Below, piece after piece: positions 6,634 through 6,907 of a stretch of DNA of 6,907 nucleotides. Origin of the DNA: JAKBCQ01 sp021807585 (GTDB taxonomy: Bacteria; Planctomycetota; Planctomycetia; Isosphaerales; Isosphaeraceae); contig DAHWFG010000308.1 of the NCBI GenBank assembly GCA_027325115.1, positions 1-6,907 of the forward strand. The letters are read 5' to 3'. The position numbers were made by a program, and so were the translations under genes. The notes under the pieces are model-generated. The model had not been told where the DNA came from, made no database searches, and saw only the letters and a program-made list of their open reading frames with translations. Within the stretch, counting starts at the first letter, position 1. The number at the start of each line of letters is the position of its first letter.

Positions 6634-6785
6634 CGTGGTGATCGGGAGCGCTCATCCAAGCCCCGAGACCGGATTCTTGATGAAACAAGAGAACTTGACA
6701 TAATCGTGTTAAGTCGTCCGACCGTCGCGGTCGATAGTTAATCTTGCGAAACCCTTCCGGTCGAATCGGCCGGGAGATCGGACGA
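6634..6785. other. Gap after the propeller gene with two hairpins
   Basis: No gene is supported in these 152 bases. CGACCG-TCG-CGGTCG (6719-6733) is a perfect 6-bp hairpin. The stem 6754-6760/6770-6776 (seven pairs, one G-U) surrounds a nine-base loop. Neither is followed by a clear T-run on either strand, so they are weak terminator candidates, perhaps shared by two converging genes. Confidence 0.45.
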
Positions 6786-6907
6786 TCAGGGTTGATCGCG
6801 AGGGGGCGGGCGCTTCTGGCGGACCGCCGACCCCCTCGGCGACTTTGCGGGTTGAGGGTCGTCGTTCGCGAACCAAACGAGCCCGATCGGCGATAATTCG
6901 GGCTTTG
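6786..6907 (-). CDS. Possible C-terminal tail of a convergent gene (partial, off right edge)
   Basis: On the minus strand a frame enters from the right edge and ends at TGA (6786-6788), giving 39 codons. It begins KPELSPIGLVWFANDDPQPA and continues as a basic, Pro-rich tail ending in RDQP. About three quarters of third positions are G or C, as in the neighbouring genes, and the hydrophobic-then-disordered pattern looks like a protein end. The fragment is too short to recognise, and the other two minus frames are also open for 60 or more codons, so this is a tentative call. A hairpin (6754-6776) lies ten bases past its stop. Confidence 0.3.
   Translation of the reverse strand, partial: KPELSPIGLVWFANDDPQPAKSPRGSAVRQKRPPPRDQP

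Noticed and set aside
6677..6704. TTGATG, 16 bases, CATAAT, also TTGACA at 6695-6700, as a rightward promoter
   Set aside because: The TTGACA has no -10 box at normal spacing, the other pair is a 4/6 match at -35, and no rightward gene follows within the window.
1..6907. tRNA, rRNA, CRISPR array, insertion sequence or attachment site
   Set aside because: No cloverleaf, no regularly spaced repeats with spacers, no transposase-like protein and no terminal inverted repeat pair was found by eye.

Overview
The window most resembles chromosomal DNA from a GC-rich planctomycete, probably of the Isosphaeraceae/Gemmatales type. The reasons are GC-rich coding with many GATCG words, long exported proteins with unusual architectures, and a porin-like exported protein with an N-terminal coiled coil. 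The assignment is an inference from protein style, because there is no rRNA or marker gene. I see no tRNA, rRNA, CRISPR array, insertion sequence or phage gene.

Left part (1-1278, minus strand). One reading frame runs from a good Shine-Dalgarno and ATG at 1278 off the left edge. It encodes a signal peptide, a Pro-rich segment, a coiled coil and a long Pro/Gly/Ser-rich linker, and resembles the front half of a coiled-coil outer-membrane porin. A single TAA at 1030-1032 (codon 83) interrupts it, while the same frame stays open for 343 further codons to the window edge. It is therefore annotated as a broken or recoded gene.

Middle (1279-2184). A 906-base divergent intergenic region holds no convincing gene. 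It does hold several hairpins, short direct repeats and a plausible sigma70-type promoter for the rightward gene.

Right part (2185-6633, plus strand). Two exported proteins are encoded. The first (642 aa from the preferred ATG) is a SpoIVB-like S55 serine peptidase domain protein whose Ser motif precedes its His motif, the reverse of SpoIVB. The second (810 aa) is a seven-repeat beta-propeller with a long insert between repeats five and six, followed by Ig/FN3-like beta-sandwich modules. A very clear intrinsic terminator lies between them, so they are neighbours in one orientation but probably not a simple operon. Both are predicted to act outside the cytoplasmic membrane. A link in cell-envelope proteolysis or sensing is possible but is only a context inference.

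Right end (6634-6907). A short hairpin-rich stretch is followed by what may be the C-terminal tail of a convergent minus-strand gene (stop at 6786-6788), which I support only weakly.
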